Origin: Glaesserella sp041814905
GTDB lineage: Bacteria; Pseudomonadota; Gammaproteobacteria; Enterobacterales; Pasteurellaceae
Direction: 5' to 3'
Assembly (NCBI RefSeq): GCF_041814905.1
Contig: NZ_JBGXYA010000080.1
Span: 1 to 64,000, forward strand
Length of the DNA stretch: 64,000 bases
Part shown: positions 45,726 to 53,035 of the stretch, in pieces
How positions within the stretch are numbered: position 1 is the stretch's first letter
Layout: each line of letters opens with the position of its first letter
The notes under the pieces: generated by a model
The model's input: the letters and a program-made list of their open reading frames with translations, nothing else
The model's database searches: none
What the model was told of the DNA's origin: nothing
Program-made: the position numbers and the translations under genes

Positions 45726-45855
45726 ACCCACCTCTCTGTTCTTATATTTTTTTGATTGTTGTAAATTCGTCATTATTTTAACTGATTTTAACGCAACAAG
45801 CGGTAGGATTTATTCAAAGATTTGCAAGGCTGAATGCGTTTTGCCAGCTTTTTTA

Positions 45856-47181
45856 CTATAAACTTTGATACAGCTTAAACGCCTGCCCGTCGGACATACT
45901 CGCCAAATAATCACAAATCACGCGCGGGCGTTTTTTTTCTTCCGTCTTTAGCCAACGTTCGGAAACAGTCTTCGGCAATAAACGGGCGGGATCACAACTG
46001 AGCATATCGAACAAATCCATTAAAATCCGCTGACCTTTATATTCCACTCGTTGTGTTACCACATCACAAATCACATATTGATAAACAAACTCTTTCAACA
46101 CATCCAACACGGCTTGAACATCTTCCGGCAATACAGCGTTGAATCGCAATAACGGCTCACTGAAATCGGCAGTTTCCTGCCATTTCACATTGGTAACAAA
46201 ATAGTTCACCAATGCACCAATCACATCTTTACGCTCATAACGATGGGAAGAAAACAGTTTTTCACTGATTTGCGGAAGCATCTTTTGAATCCACGAGGAT
46301 TTACATTTCAATAATTCCGTCTCGGCATGTTGCCACGATTGTGGTGTAACCATTCCGCCAACAATGGCATCTTCTAAATCATGTACGCCGTAAGCAATGT
46401 CGTCGGCAAGCTCCATAATGCTGCAATCTAATGATTTATAAAGTGTTTTACTTGGCAGCTGTGGGTCATTGCTTGCTTGAATAGTGCCAAGCAATGCACG
46501 ATCTGTTTCGCACAGCGGTGCAAGTACCCAATCAAAAAAAGGCTTATCATCACGGAACAGCCCTTTGCTGGTTTTAAGATCGTGTAAATTAATAAAACGA
46601 GCGGGGGGAATCGGCTTCGGATTCACCGGCAACGTTTGATCAAGCATCACCGGATATTTAATGATGCCGAGCAAAGTACGGCGGGTTAAATTCATTCCGG
46701 CGTGTTCCGTATAAGGCTCTAATTGCGTCACGATTCGAAACGATTGCGCGTTACCTTCAAAACCGCCGTGAGCCTGCATTTTATAATTCAACGCCATTTC
46801 TCCGCCGTGTCCGAACGGTGGATGCCCGATGTCGTGAGCAAAACAGAGGGATTCGATGAGGCTTCGGGAAGGCAGCAATGTACTCAGGTTATCGGCAAAA
46901 TTTGCAAATTTCGGCGCCAAACAGACCGCTTGAAAACCTGACTGATCTTCTTCCAGCTTGGCGCGCAAGCTATTACCGATTTGAGCGACTTCAAGAGAAT
47001 GCGTAAGACGAGTGCGGTAGAAATCATCTTCACCAACGGCATGAATCTGAGTTTTTGCCTGTAAACAGCGGAAAGCTTCTGAATGCAAAATTCGCCCGCG
47101 GTCGCGCTGAAAAGGTGAACGGTGATCATGTTCACGTTGTTTATCGGCTAAATAGCGCGCTGCCCAAATGGTTGAAATCAT
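45856..47181 (-). CDS. dgt: Deoxyguanosinetriphosphate triphosphohydrolase-like protein
   Basis: This HD-domain phosphohydrolase cleaves dNTPs to deoxynucleoside and tripolyphosphate. The HD metal site is in ESLCFAHDIGHPPFGHGGE, with further ligands in RGRILHSEAFRCLQAKTQ and MELADDIAYGVHDLED. At 441 residues it is shorter than E. coli Dgt (505) and fits the shorter dGTPase-like subgroup. An imperfect uptake sequence inside the gene encodes QAVCLAPKFANF. It is divergent from rlmD. Confidence 0.93.
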   Translation of the reverse strand: MISTIWAARYLADKQREHDHRSPFQRDRGRILHSEAFRCLQAKTQIHAVGEDDFYRTRLTHSLEVAQIGNSLRAKLEEDQSGFQAVCLAPKFANFADNLSTLLPSRSLIESLCFAHDIGHPPFGHGGEMALNYKMQAHGGFEGNAQSFRIVTQLEPYTEHAGMNLTRRTLLGIIKYPVMLDQTLPVNPKPIPPARFINLHDLKTSKGLFRDDKPFFDWVLAPLCETDRALLGTIQASNDPQLPSKTLYKSLDCSIMELADDIAYGVHDLEDAIVGGMVTPQSWQHAETELLKCKSSWIQKMLPQISEKLFSSHRYERKDVIGALVNYFVTNVKWQETADFSEPLLRFNAVLPEDVQAVLDVLKEFVYQYVICDVVTQRVEYKGQRILMDLFDMLSCDPARLLPKTVSERWLKTEEKKRPRVICDYLASMSDGQAFKLYQSL

Positions 47182-47241
47182 CGTTTCTCCTTATTATTTT
47201 CTCTTTCAAGAGGTTAAAGGGATTTAACTCACATTTTTCGC

Positions 47242-47247
47242 TATAAT
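47242..47247 (+). promoter_or_regulatory. Candidate -10 element for rlmD
   Basis: TATAAT occurs 34 bp before the rlmD ATG in the dgt-rlmD divergent gap. No matching -35 element is visible at the normal distance, so this is a tentative promoter call. Confidence 0.35.
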
Positions 47248-47281
47248 ACTCCAATATGATTTCTGTTTAAACATGACTCGC

Positions 47282-48601
47282 ATGGCACTCTTTTACTCTG
47301 AAAAATTTGCAAAAAAACCGACGAAACCGACCGCTTGTCAACGACTTACCATTCAAGATTTGGATTATCAAGGCTTAGGTGTAGCCAAAGTCAACGGCAA
47401 AACTTGGTTTGTTGAAAATGCGTTGCCGGGTGAGCAAGTTGAAATCAAAATTTTGGAAGAAAAGCGTCAATACGGGCGAGCGCAAGCGGTCGGATTTTTA
47501 CAAAAAGCTACAAATCGCCGCACACCGAGTTGCCCGCTCTACGGTAAATGCGGAGGGTGCCAAATGCAGCACATCCCGCTGGCGTTACAACGGGAAACCA
47601 AGCAAAAAGCACTCTTTCAACGTTTGCAGAAATTACAACAAACGCCGATCCGATTTCAGCCGATGATTGCCGGTGAAGATAAGAATTATCGCCGTCGGGC
47701 AAAATTGAGCATTGCTTTACAGAAAAAGACTTTAGTACTCGGCTTCCGTCAAGCAAATTCTCAAGAAATTATCCCGCTTAATCAATGTGAAGTTTTGAAC
47801 ACGGAGTTAGCCCAACTTTTAACGCCGTTACAAGCGTTGTTTGCCGATTGGAAACAAAAAAAACAGCTAGGGCATATCGAACTGGTTCTCGCCGATAACG
47901 GTATCACACTACTCTTACGCCATATCGGTCCACTTCATCAACAAGATCGGGAAAAATTGATGGAATTTGCACATCTGCAAAAATTAATGCTGTTTGTCAT
48001 GACCGAGAAAGATAACATTGAGCAGTGGTTCGGTGAGCAGCCTTACTATCAAATTGACGGACTCACACTTTATTTCTCCGTTCGTGATTTTATTCAGATT
48101 AATGCAACGCTGAATCAACGAATGGTCGATACGGCGATAGAATGGTTGGCACTTTCTGCGCAAGATCGTGTTTTGGATCTCTTTTGCGGGATGGGTAACT
48201 TTAGCTTACCGATTGCAACGAAAGCGGGCAAAGTTGTCGGGATCGAAGGCGTTGCGCCGATGGTGATACAAGCGCGTTTTAACGCTGAAGTTAACCGAAT
48301 CCATAACGCCGAATTTTATCAAACCGATTTAGATCAACCGTTCGCTAATCAGACTTGGGCGGGTGAGCCGTTTAATAAAGTCTTGCTCGATCCCGCGCGT
48401 AACGGCGCTTATTTTGCGTTAGATCATTTATGTCGATTACAACCTGATTTGATCGTTTATGTGTCGTGTAATCCCGCCACATTGGTGCGAGATGCGGAAA
48501 AATTGATCGCTGAAGGCTACCGTTTAGAAAAATGCGCAATGATCGATATGTTTCCGCATACCGGGCATTTGGAGTCAATTTCGCTGTTTATGAAAAACTA
48601 A
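47282..48601 (+). CDS. rlmD: 23S rRNA (uracil(1939)-C5)-methyltransferase RlmD
   Basis: RlmD methylates U1939 of 23S rRNA using SAM and has an iron-sulfur cluster. The ATG at 47282 (MALFYSEKFAKKP) aligns with the E. coli start MAQFYSAKR; an ATG three codons earlier is also in frame. The 439-residue protein has a TRAM domain (about 15-75), the cluster motif CPLYGKCGGC, the SAM motif VLDLFCGMGNFSLP and the catalytic cysteine in IVYVSCNPATLVRD. A full uptake sequence (47306-47338) encodes the N-terminal peptide FAKKPTKPTAC. Confidence 0.96.
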   Translation: MALFYSEKFAKKPTKPTACQRLTIQDLDYQGLGVAKVNGKTWFVENALPGEQVEIKILEEKRQYGRAQAVGFLQKATNRRTPSCPLYGKCGGCQMQHIPLALQRETKQKALFQRLQKLQQTPIRFQPMIAGEDKNYRRRAKLSIALQKKTLVLGFRQANSQEIIPLNQCEVLNTELAQLLTPLQALFADWKQKKQLGHIELVLADNGITLLLRHIGPLHQQDREKLMEFAHLQKLMLFVMTEKDNIEQWFGEQPYYQIDGLTLYFSVRDFIQINATLNQRMVDTAIEWLALSAQDRVLDLFCGMGNFSLPIATKAGKVVGIEGVAPMVIQARFNAEVNRIHNAEFYQTDLDQPFANQTWAGEPFNKVLLDPARNGAYFALDHLCRLQPDLIVYVSCNPATLVRDAEKLIAEGYRLEKCAMIDMFPHTGHLESISLFMKN

Positions 48602-48616
48602 CTCGTTTATTGCCCT

Positions 48617-49177
48617 TCACTCTGCCTCATGTTCATCCAGCTCATCCGCCATAGCGCTTAATGCATCACGGGTGAGCTGCGCCAATGCTTTATAGAAACC
48701 GTTATCAAAAGCTTCAACCTTACCTAAAAATTGACTTAAACAAGGTAATAGGAAAAATTCAAACAAAGCCTTTTGTGCGGTGGTGGAATCTAAATGATCT
48801 TCAATCCATGACGCAGTCAGCAATAATAGTGCTACATGATCAGCTTGATCCAATACCGGCATTCCACGTTGTTGACGGAAAAGGAGAAATTCTTCGACCG
48901 ATAATCCATAGGCAGAAATTGTTGTAGCAATATCTCCGTTTACAGCAAAAAGTGCTTGATAACTTGCTTCAAGTTCCGTAGGGTTGGCAAGTTTTTCAAC
49001 AATATTCAGTGCGTGTTCACTCTGTGCATCTGTTGATAATGCCCAGTTTTGACGAAGATTACCTTGCTTCAACCAAGCAAAAGTGCCGCTCAAAATCGGA
49101 TCGGTCGGGTGACGATAAAATAAATTACCAAATAAACGGCAAAGTAGTGAAAAATCATTAATGGTTGTATTACTCAT
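48617..49177 (-). CDS. TorD/DmsD-family redox enzyme maturation chaperone
   Basis: The 186-residue, all-helical protein fits the TorD/DmsD family (PF02613) of cytoplasmic chaperones that bind twin-arginine leaders of molybdoenzymes and help insert the cofactor. The pattern LEASYQALFAVNG and the central LLLFR-type region (EEFLLFRQQRGMPVLDQADH) match the family E-x-x-Y-x-x-LF and DH motifs. No molybdoenzyme gene is nearby, so the partner is unknown. The second of two adjacent ATGs (49177) is taken as the start. It converges with rlmD and is divergent from nfo. Confidence 0.7.
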   Translation of the reverse strand: MSNTTINDFSLLCRLFGNLFYRHPTDPILSGTFAWLKQGNLRQNWALSTDAQSEHALNIVEKLANPTELEASYQALFAVNGDIATTISAYGLSVEEFLLFRQQRGMPVLDQADHVALLLLTASWIEDHLDSTTAQKALFEFFLLPCLSQFLGKVEAFDNGFYKALAQLTRDALSAMADELDEHEAE

Positions 49178-49235
49178 CATTTAGCTCGTATAAAAAGAAA
49201 AGCGTATGTTACACCAATCGCAGAAGGAAAATAAG

Positions 49236-50081
49236 ATGAAATATATCGGTGCGCACGTAAGTACATCCGGCGGCGTTGAAAATGCCGTGTTACATTCAGT
49301 AGAAATCGGAGCGAATGCATTTGCGCTCTTTACTAAAAATCAGCGTCAGTGGAAAGCTCCTGCACTTAAAGAAGAAACCATTGAAAAATTTAAACGTTTT
49401 TGTAAAGTTCACCACTTTTCCGCGGATCATATTCTGCCTCATGACAGCTATTTAATTAACCTCGGCAATCCGGAAAAAGAAAACTTAATTAAATCCCGTG
49501 AAGCCTTTATTGATGAAATGCAACGTTGCAATCAACTTGGTTTAAAATTACTGAATTTCCATCCCGGCGCTCATCTCAATAAAATATCGGAACGCGATTG
49601 TTTAGCGCGTATTGCCGAATCAATCAATATTGCGATTCAAACAATACCCAATGTGGTTGCTGTAATCGAAAATACGGCAGGACAAGGTTCTAACCTTGGC
49701 TGGCGTTTTGAACATCTTGCTGAAATTATTGAACACGTGGAAGACAAAAGCCGTATTGGCGTATGTTTAGATACCTGTCACTTATTTTCTGCCGGTTATG
49801 ACATCAGCTCCTATGAATCAAGCGGTCTGGTTTTTGAAGAATTTTGCAAAATCATTGGTTTTGAATATCTGCGCGGAATGCATTTAAACGGTTCTAAAAC
49901 ACCATTGGCTAGCCGAGTTGACAGACATCACAGTTTAAGAGAAGGCACAATGGGTACTGAAATATTCAAATTTATTATGAAAAACAAGCAGTTTGACGAT
50001 ATTCCGCTCATTTTAGAGACGATTCAGCCTGAAATTTGGGCAGATGAAATAAAATTTTTACGTGCATTGGAACAAAATTAA
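49236..50081 (+). CDS. nfo: Endonuclease IV
   Basis: Nfo cuts DNA 5' to abasic sites and removes blocked 3' ends. The ATG at 49236 (MKYIGAHVSTSGGVENAV) follows AGAAGGAAA. The 281-residue TIM-barrel protein has metal-binding motifs LNFHPGAH, AVIENTAGQG, GVCLDTCHLFSAGYD and MHLNGSKTPLASRVDRHH. Its length matches E. coli Nfo (285). A degenerate uptake core occurs near 49827. It ends at a strong terminator. Confidence 0.97.
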   Translation: MKYIGAHVSTSGGVENAVLHSVEIGANAFALFTKNQRQWKAPALKEETIEKFKRFCKVHHFSADHILPHDSYLINLGNPEKENLIKSREAFIDEMQRCNQLGLKLLNFHPGAHLNKISERDCLARIAESINIAIQTIPNVVAVIENTAGQGSNLGWRFEHLAEIIEHVEDKSRIGVCLDTCHLFSAGYDISSYESSGLVFEEFCKIIGFEYLRGMHLNGSKTPLASRVDRHHSLREGTMGTEIFKFIMKNKQFDDIPLILETIQPEIWADEIKFLRALEQN

Positions 50082-50103
50082 AGTATACTAGTCTCAGTTC
50101 TGA

Positions 50104-50124
50104 GGCTCTGTGCGATACAGAGCC
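50104..50124 (+). terminator. Rho-independent terminator of nfo
   Basis: GGCTCTGT (50104-50111) pairs with ACAGAGCC (50117-50124) across a five-base loop, followed by TTTTCTTTTTT. Confidence 0.9.
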
Positions 50125-50203
50125 TTTTCTTTTTTCACCATTTTAAGGTATTACCTACTAGGAGCACTTCGCTTTTTTTGTTCTGGCGAGACCGGTTTAT
50201 ATT

Positions 50204-50740
50204 ATGCAAAAATCCTTTTTATCTTTAGCAAAACCGCTTTTTTTATCTGCACTAATTATTATTTTCAGTGGCTATTCTTCCAGCACTTTCGCAAGTTTAA
50301 GTACTAAGCCTGCGACTCCAAGCCAAATTATCAATAAAGTAAAAAAATCGACAGAAAAGTCGCTTACAAAACACAGCCAAGCCAATGCAAGCCAAAAAGT
50401 ATTAGCGGCTTACCGTAACTGGGCAGGAACCCGTTATCGCTTAGGCGGTACGACTAAAGCAGGAATCGATTGCTCGGCATTTGTTAAAGCCACGATGAAC
50501 AGTGCATTTAATATTCATCTTCCCCGCTCTACTGCTGAACAAAAACACGCGGGCAAATCCATTTCTAAATCTGATTTACGCCCGGGAGATTTAGTCTTTT
50601 TCCGTAAAAACCGTCACGTTGGGGTTTATATCGGTGGAGGTAAATTCATTCATGCCAGTTCAAGCCGCGGAGTTACGACCAGTTCGTTATCGGAAAACTA
50701 TTGGGCAAGAAACTACACCCAATCGCGTCGCGTACTTTAA
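50204..50740 (+). CDS. NlpC/P60 family cell-wall hydrolase
   Basis: This is a predicted periplasmic D,L-endopeptidase or related NlpC/P60 Cys-His hydrolase. The 178-residue protein has an N-terminal signal (about residues 1-30, hydrophobic core LFLSALIIIFSGY) and a linker rich in Lys/Ser/Thr. The catalytic domain (about 64-178) carries the nucleophile in GIDCSAFVKATM and the histidine in RHVGVYIGGGKFIHASS. E. coli NlpC is a lipoprotein (AGC lipobox); here the matching place reads SGY and no cysteine follows, so a soluble secreted form is likely. Resembles NlpC and MepS; I cannot choose between them. Confidence 0.88.
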   Translation: MQKSFLSLAKPLFLSALIIIFSGYSSSTFASLSTKPATPSQIINKVKKSTEKSLTKHSQANASQKVLAAYRNWAGTRYRLGGTTKAGIDCSAFVKATMNSAFNIHLPRSTAEQKHAGKSISKSDLRPGDLVFFRKNRHVGVYIGGGKFIHASSSRGVTTSSLSENYWARNYTQSRRVL

Positions 50741-50765
50741 TCAGTACTACTGATGAATATCCGAA

Positions 50766-51200
50766 TTACGCCGCATATTTTACTTGGTGAGATGTGCGGC
50801 TTCTCATTTGATGTACGACATTAGTAATTACCCCAGCGATTTGTATATCACTCCATCGTTTGATACGTAAATTCGGTTCACTGACATCCAGTGAAAACAA
50901 AATTTTTTCACCGTCTATTTCGCTGAAAAATTGATAAAATTTGTATTCCCCGGCTTTTTCAATGACAAACAAATCGTTTACAAGTGGCAATTCACTGTTT
51001 TCTACAATCAATACATCATTTAATTCAATTCCCCAAGCAATTAAATTCGGGTTTTTAACATGAATAAAGAACGTTTCCGTTGGTCTTCTGATACAAAGAG
51101 AATTTAGATCTAGTTTGATCGAACGATCACTATTAAAGTCACGATAAAGCGGCATCGGTTGATAGGAAAGTTCATGGGTTAAGCTTCTTAAATGTGCCAT
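50766..51200 (-). CDS. UmuD-like S24-fold protein lacking the catalytic dyad
   Basis: The 144-residue protein (ATG at 51200 after GGAGG; a start at 51212 is possible) aligns without gaps with E. coli UmuD over about 100 residues (DLNSLCIRRPTETFFIHV against DLNQLLIQHPSATYFVKA; VITNVVHQMR against VVIHVVKAMR). UmuD normally cleaves itself with Ser60 and Lys97. The aligned positions here are Asn52 and Tyr89, and no Cys-Gly or Ala-Gly cleavage site is visible near the N-terminus. It is therefore probably inactive as a protease. There is no umuC beside it. The promoter carries two LexA boxes, so it should be DNA-damage induced. Confidence 0.8.
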   Translation of the reverse strand: MAHLRSLTHELSYQPMPLYRDFNSDRSIKLDLNSLCIRRPTETFFIHVKNPNLIAWGIELNDVLIVENSELPLVNDLFVIEKAGEYKFYQFFSEIDGEKILFSLDVSEPNLRIKRWSDIQIAGVITNVVHQMRSRTSHQVKYAA

Positions 51201-51221
51201 AATAGCCTCCAATTGATTAAA

Positions 51222-51269
51222 CTGTGTGTTTATACAGGTACATTTTACTGTCTAAATAGACAGTGTCAA
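51222..51269 (-). promoter_or_regulatory. SOS promoter with two LexA boxes
   Basis: On the minus strand: -35 TTGACA (51264-51269), then CTGT-N8-ACAG (51248-51263), which fills the 16-bp spacer exactly, then -10 TAAAAT (51242-51247). A second CTGT-N8-ACAG box lies at 51222-51237, around the expected transcription start. Both boxes match the gamma-proteobacterial LexA consensus core. It drives the UmuD-like gene. Confidence 0.85.
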
Positions 51270-51342
51270 TAATAAAGATCGATTTTCGTGTAATTATTTA
51301 CAGTATTTCATACCCAAGATCATATTGAGCTCCTGAAAAGAA

Positions 51343-51369
51343 AAGGCACACATTTATAATGTGTGCCTT
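51343..51369 (-). terminator. Rho-independent terminator of pepB-side/SOS gap
   Basis: AAGGCACACAT (51343-51353) pairs perfectly with ATGTGTGCCTT (51359-51369). On the minus strand the stem is followed by TTTTCTTTTC. It lies 23 bp past the pepB stop and upstream of the SOS promoter, so pepB transcripts stop before it. Confidence 0.9.
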
Positions 51370-51392
51370 AAAGAAGTATGACACTAACAATT

Positions 51393-52685
51393 TTATTTGG
51401 AAAGCAACAAATTGGCTAAGGTTTTAATCCCTATTCCCGTTGCACCCACAGCCCATAAATCGCTTGCAGTTTTACGGAATGTTGCCGAACAATCGATGTG
51501 TAACCAATTTTTTTGATAATTTTTCACAAAATAGGATAAAAATGCGGTCGCGGTACTTGCTCCTGCACCGACCGGTACAGAGCCTGTATTACTAATATCA
51601 GCGAAAGCAGATGAGATTTGCGAACGGTGAAACTCTTCAAAAGGTAAACGCCAAAACGGCTCACTTTCTTTTTTGGCAGCGTTTAACAGATCCGAAACTA
51701 ATTCATCATCCATTGACAGGATCGAATGATAGTCATTGCCTACCGCCACTTTTGCCGCACCGGTTAAGGTAGCGCAATCAATAATCAACTGTGCACTCTG
51801 TTTATCGGCTTCAATAAGACCGTCCGCCAATACTAAGCGGCCTTCTGCATCGGTATTATTCACTTCTGCGGTCACGCAGTTACGGTAAGTAATAATATCG
51901 CCCAATTTAAAAGCCCGGCTGCTCACCATATTTTCTGCACAGCATAAATAGAGTTTTACCCTTTTATTTAAACCGCGAGCAATCGCCAAACCTAAAGCCC
52001 CGGTCACTAAACCTGCGCCGCCCATATCAGTACGCATGGTACTCATTGATTCACTCGGTTTTAAGCTATAACCGCCGGTGTCAAAAGTAATGCCTTTGCC
52101 AACTAAGCAGGCAAGTACCGGAGCATCCGGATTTCCCGTTGGGTTATAGTCTAATTGTAACATTGCCGGCAAGTGTGCAGAACCTTTGCCTACCGTCCAA
52201 ATACCATGATAACCGCGTTCGTCCAATGCTTCGCGTGCAATGATTTCAAAGGAAACTTTGCCTTTACCGACATATTTATCTGCCTGATGCAAAATAAACT
52301 CAGCCGCTTTATGGGCAAGTACTTCCGGTGTCAGTTGATCCGATGGTGCATTAATTAAATCACGGGTAAAGGTTGAACAAGCTAGGCGCGCGTCCAACTC
52401 TGCCTGTTCTACGGCAAGATGAGGAAAGAAAACCTTGCCGGCATTTCTGACACTAGTAAATCCCTGATGAAATGCCCAACATTCTTCCAATCCCCAACCT
52501 TCTCCATATAAGCTAACATTCAAAATACCCTGATTTTTAATTTTACGCGCTGCTTTTTGGATAGTAATAAGCGGATTATCGTTTACATGTACGCGAATTC
52601 CTGCATCATTTACCGAGATGATCGCATTTTTTCCCCAGACTTCTGCCGCAGGCTGATTTGACAGCATAATATTCATTGTAGTCAT
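51393..52685 (-). CDS. pepB: Peptidase B (M17 leucyl aminopeptidase family)
   Basis: PepB is a cytoplasmic metalloaminopeptidase. The 430-residue protein has the M17 active-site motif NTDAEGRLVLADGL near residue 275, and upstream metal-binding residues in GKGITFDTGGYSLKPSESM and MRTDMGGAGLVTGA. The length matches E. coli PepB (427) and is shorter than PepA (503). A terminator lies directly downstream. Confidence 0.95.
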   Translation of the reverse strand: MTTMNIMLSNQPAAEVWGKNAIISVNDAGIRVHVNDNPLITIQKAARKIKNQGILNVSLYGEGWGLEECWAFHQGFTSVRNAGKVFFPHLAVEQAELDARLACSTFTRDLINAPSDQLTPEVLAHKAAEFILHQADKYVGKGKVSFEIIAREALDERGYHGIWTVGKGSAHLPAMLQLDYNPTGNPDAPVLACLVGKGITFDTGGYSLKPSESMSTMRTDMGGAGLVTGALGLAIARGLNKRVKLYLCCAENMVSSRAFKLGDIITYRNCVTAEVNNTDAEGRLVLADGLIEADKQSAQLIIDCATLTGAAKVAVGNDYHSILSMDDELVSDLLNAAKKESEPFWRLPFEEFHRSQISSAFADISNTGSVPVGAGASTATAFLSYFVKNYQKNWLHIDCSATFRKTASDLWAVGATGIGIKTLANLLLSK

Positions 52686-52749
52686 AGTGTTTCCTTATTA
52701 TTGAAGCGATTACAAGCGGTATGATTTTAACAGAAATTTGCAAAAAAAT

Positions 52750-52768
52750 ACCCTGCATCAAAGCAGGG
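52750..52768 (-). terminator. Rho-independent terminator of the entericidin-like gene
   Basis: ACCCTGC (52750-52756) pairs with GCAGGGT (52763-52769 region), and on the minus strand the stem is followed by a T run (ATTTTTTTG). Confidence 0.8.
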
Positions 52769-52788
52769 TTCGAGCGGAAGATATGAAA

Positions 52789-52923
52789 TCAATTTGAATA
52801 TTTTTCTGCAGATTCTTGCAGTTTACCGCCAGCTTTTTCAACATCTTTGCCAAAACCGGATACCGTATTGCACGCTGTGAGCATGGTTAAGCTCGTTAAT
52901 ACGATTAAAACAAGTTTTTTCAT
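52789..52923 (-). CDS. Entericidin A/B-like small lipoprotein
   Basis: This 44-residue gene is easily missed. An AAGGAG site lies nine bases before the ATG. The product has a lipoprotein signal (MKKLVLIVLTSLTMLTAC, lipid-modified Cys18) and a short mature part, NTVSGFGKDVEKAGGKL..., ending SNN-less at EKYSN. This matches entericidin A/B (EcnA/EcnB) lipoproteins, small envelope peptides of uncertain role, linked in enterobacteria to an antidote/toxin pair. Only one member is seen here. It sits between pepB and macA, both on the same strand, and has its own terminator. Confidence 0.85.
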   Translation of the reverse strand: MKKLVLIVLTSLTMLTACNTVSGFGKDVEKAGGKLQESAEKYSN

Positions 52924-53035
52924 TATTAAGCTCCTTAAGCAAAAGTGATCTTTACGACACGCCATTTCAGGAATGCCACAATAAAAGACAATTTCTACTA
53001 ACGTAAGTTCTAAGCTCGCGATTTTGCGAATAAGG

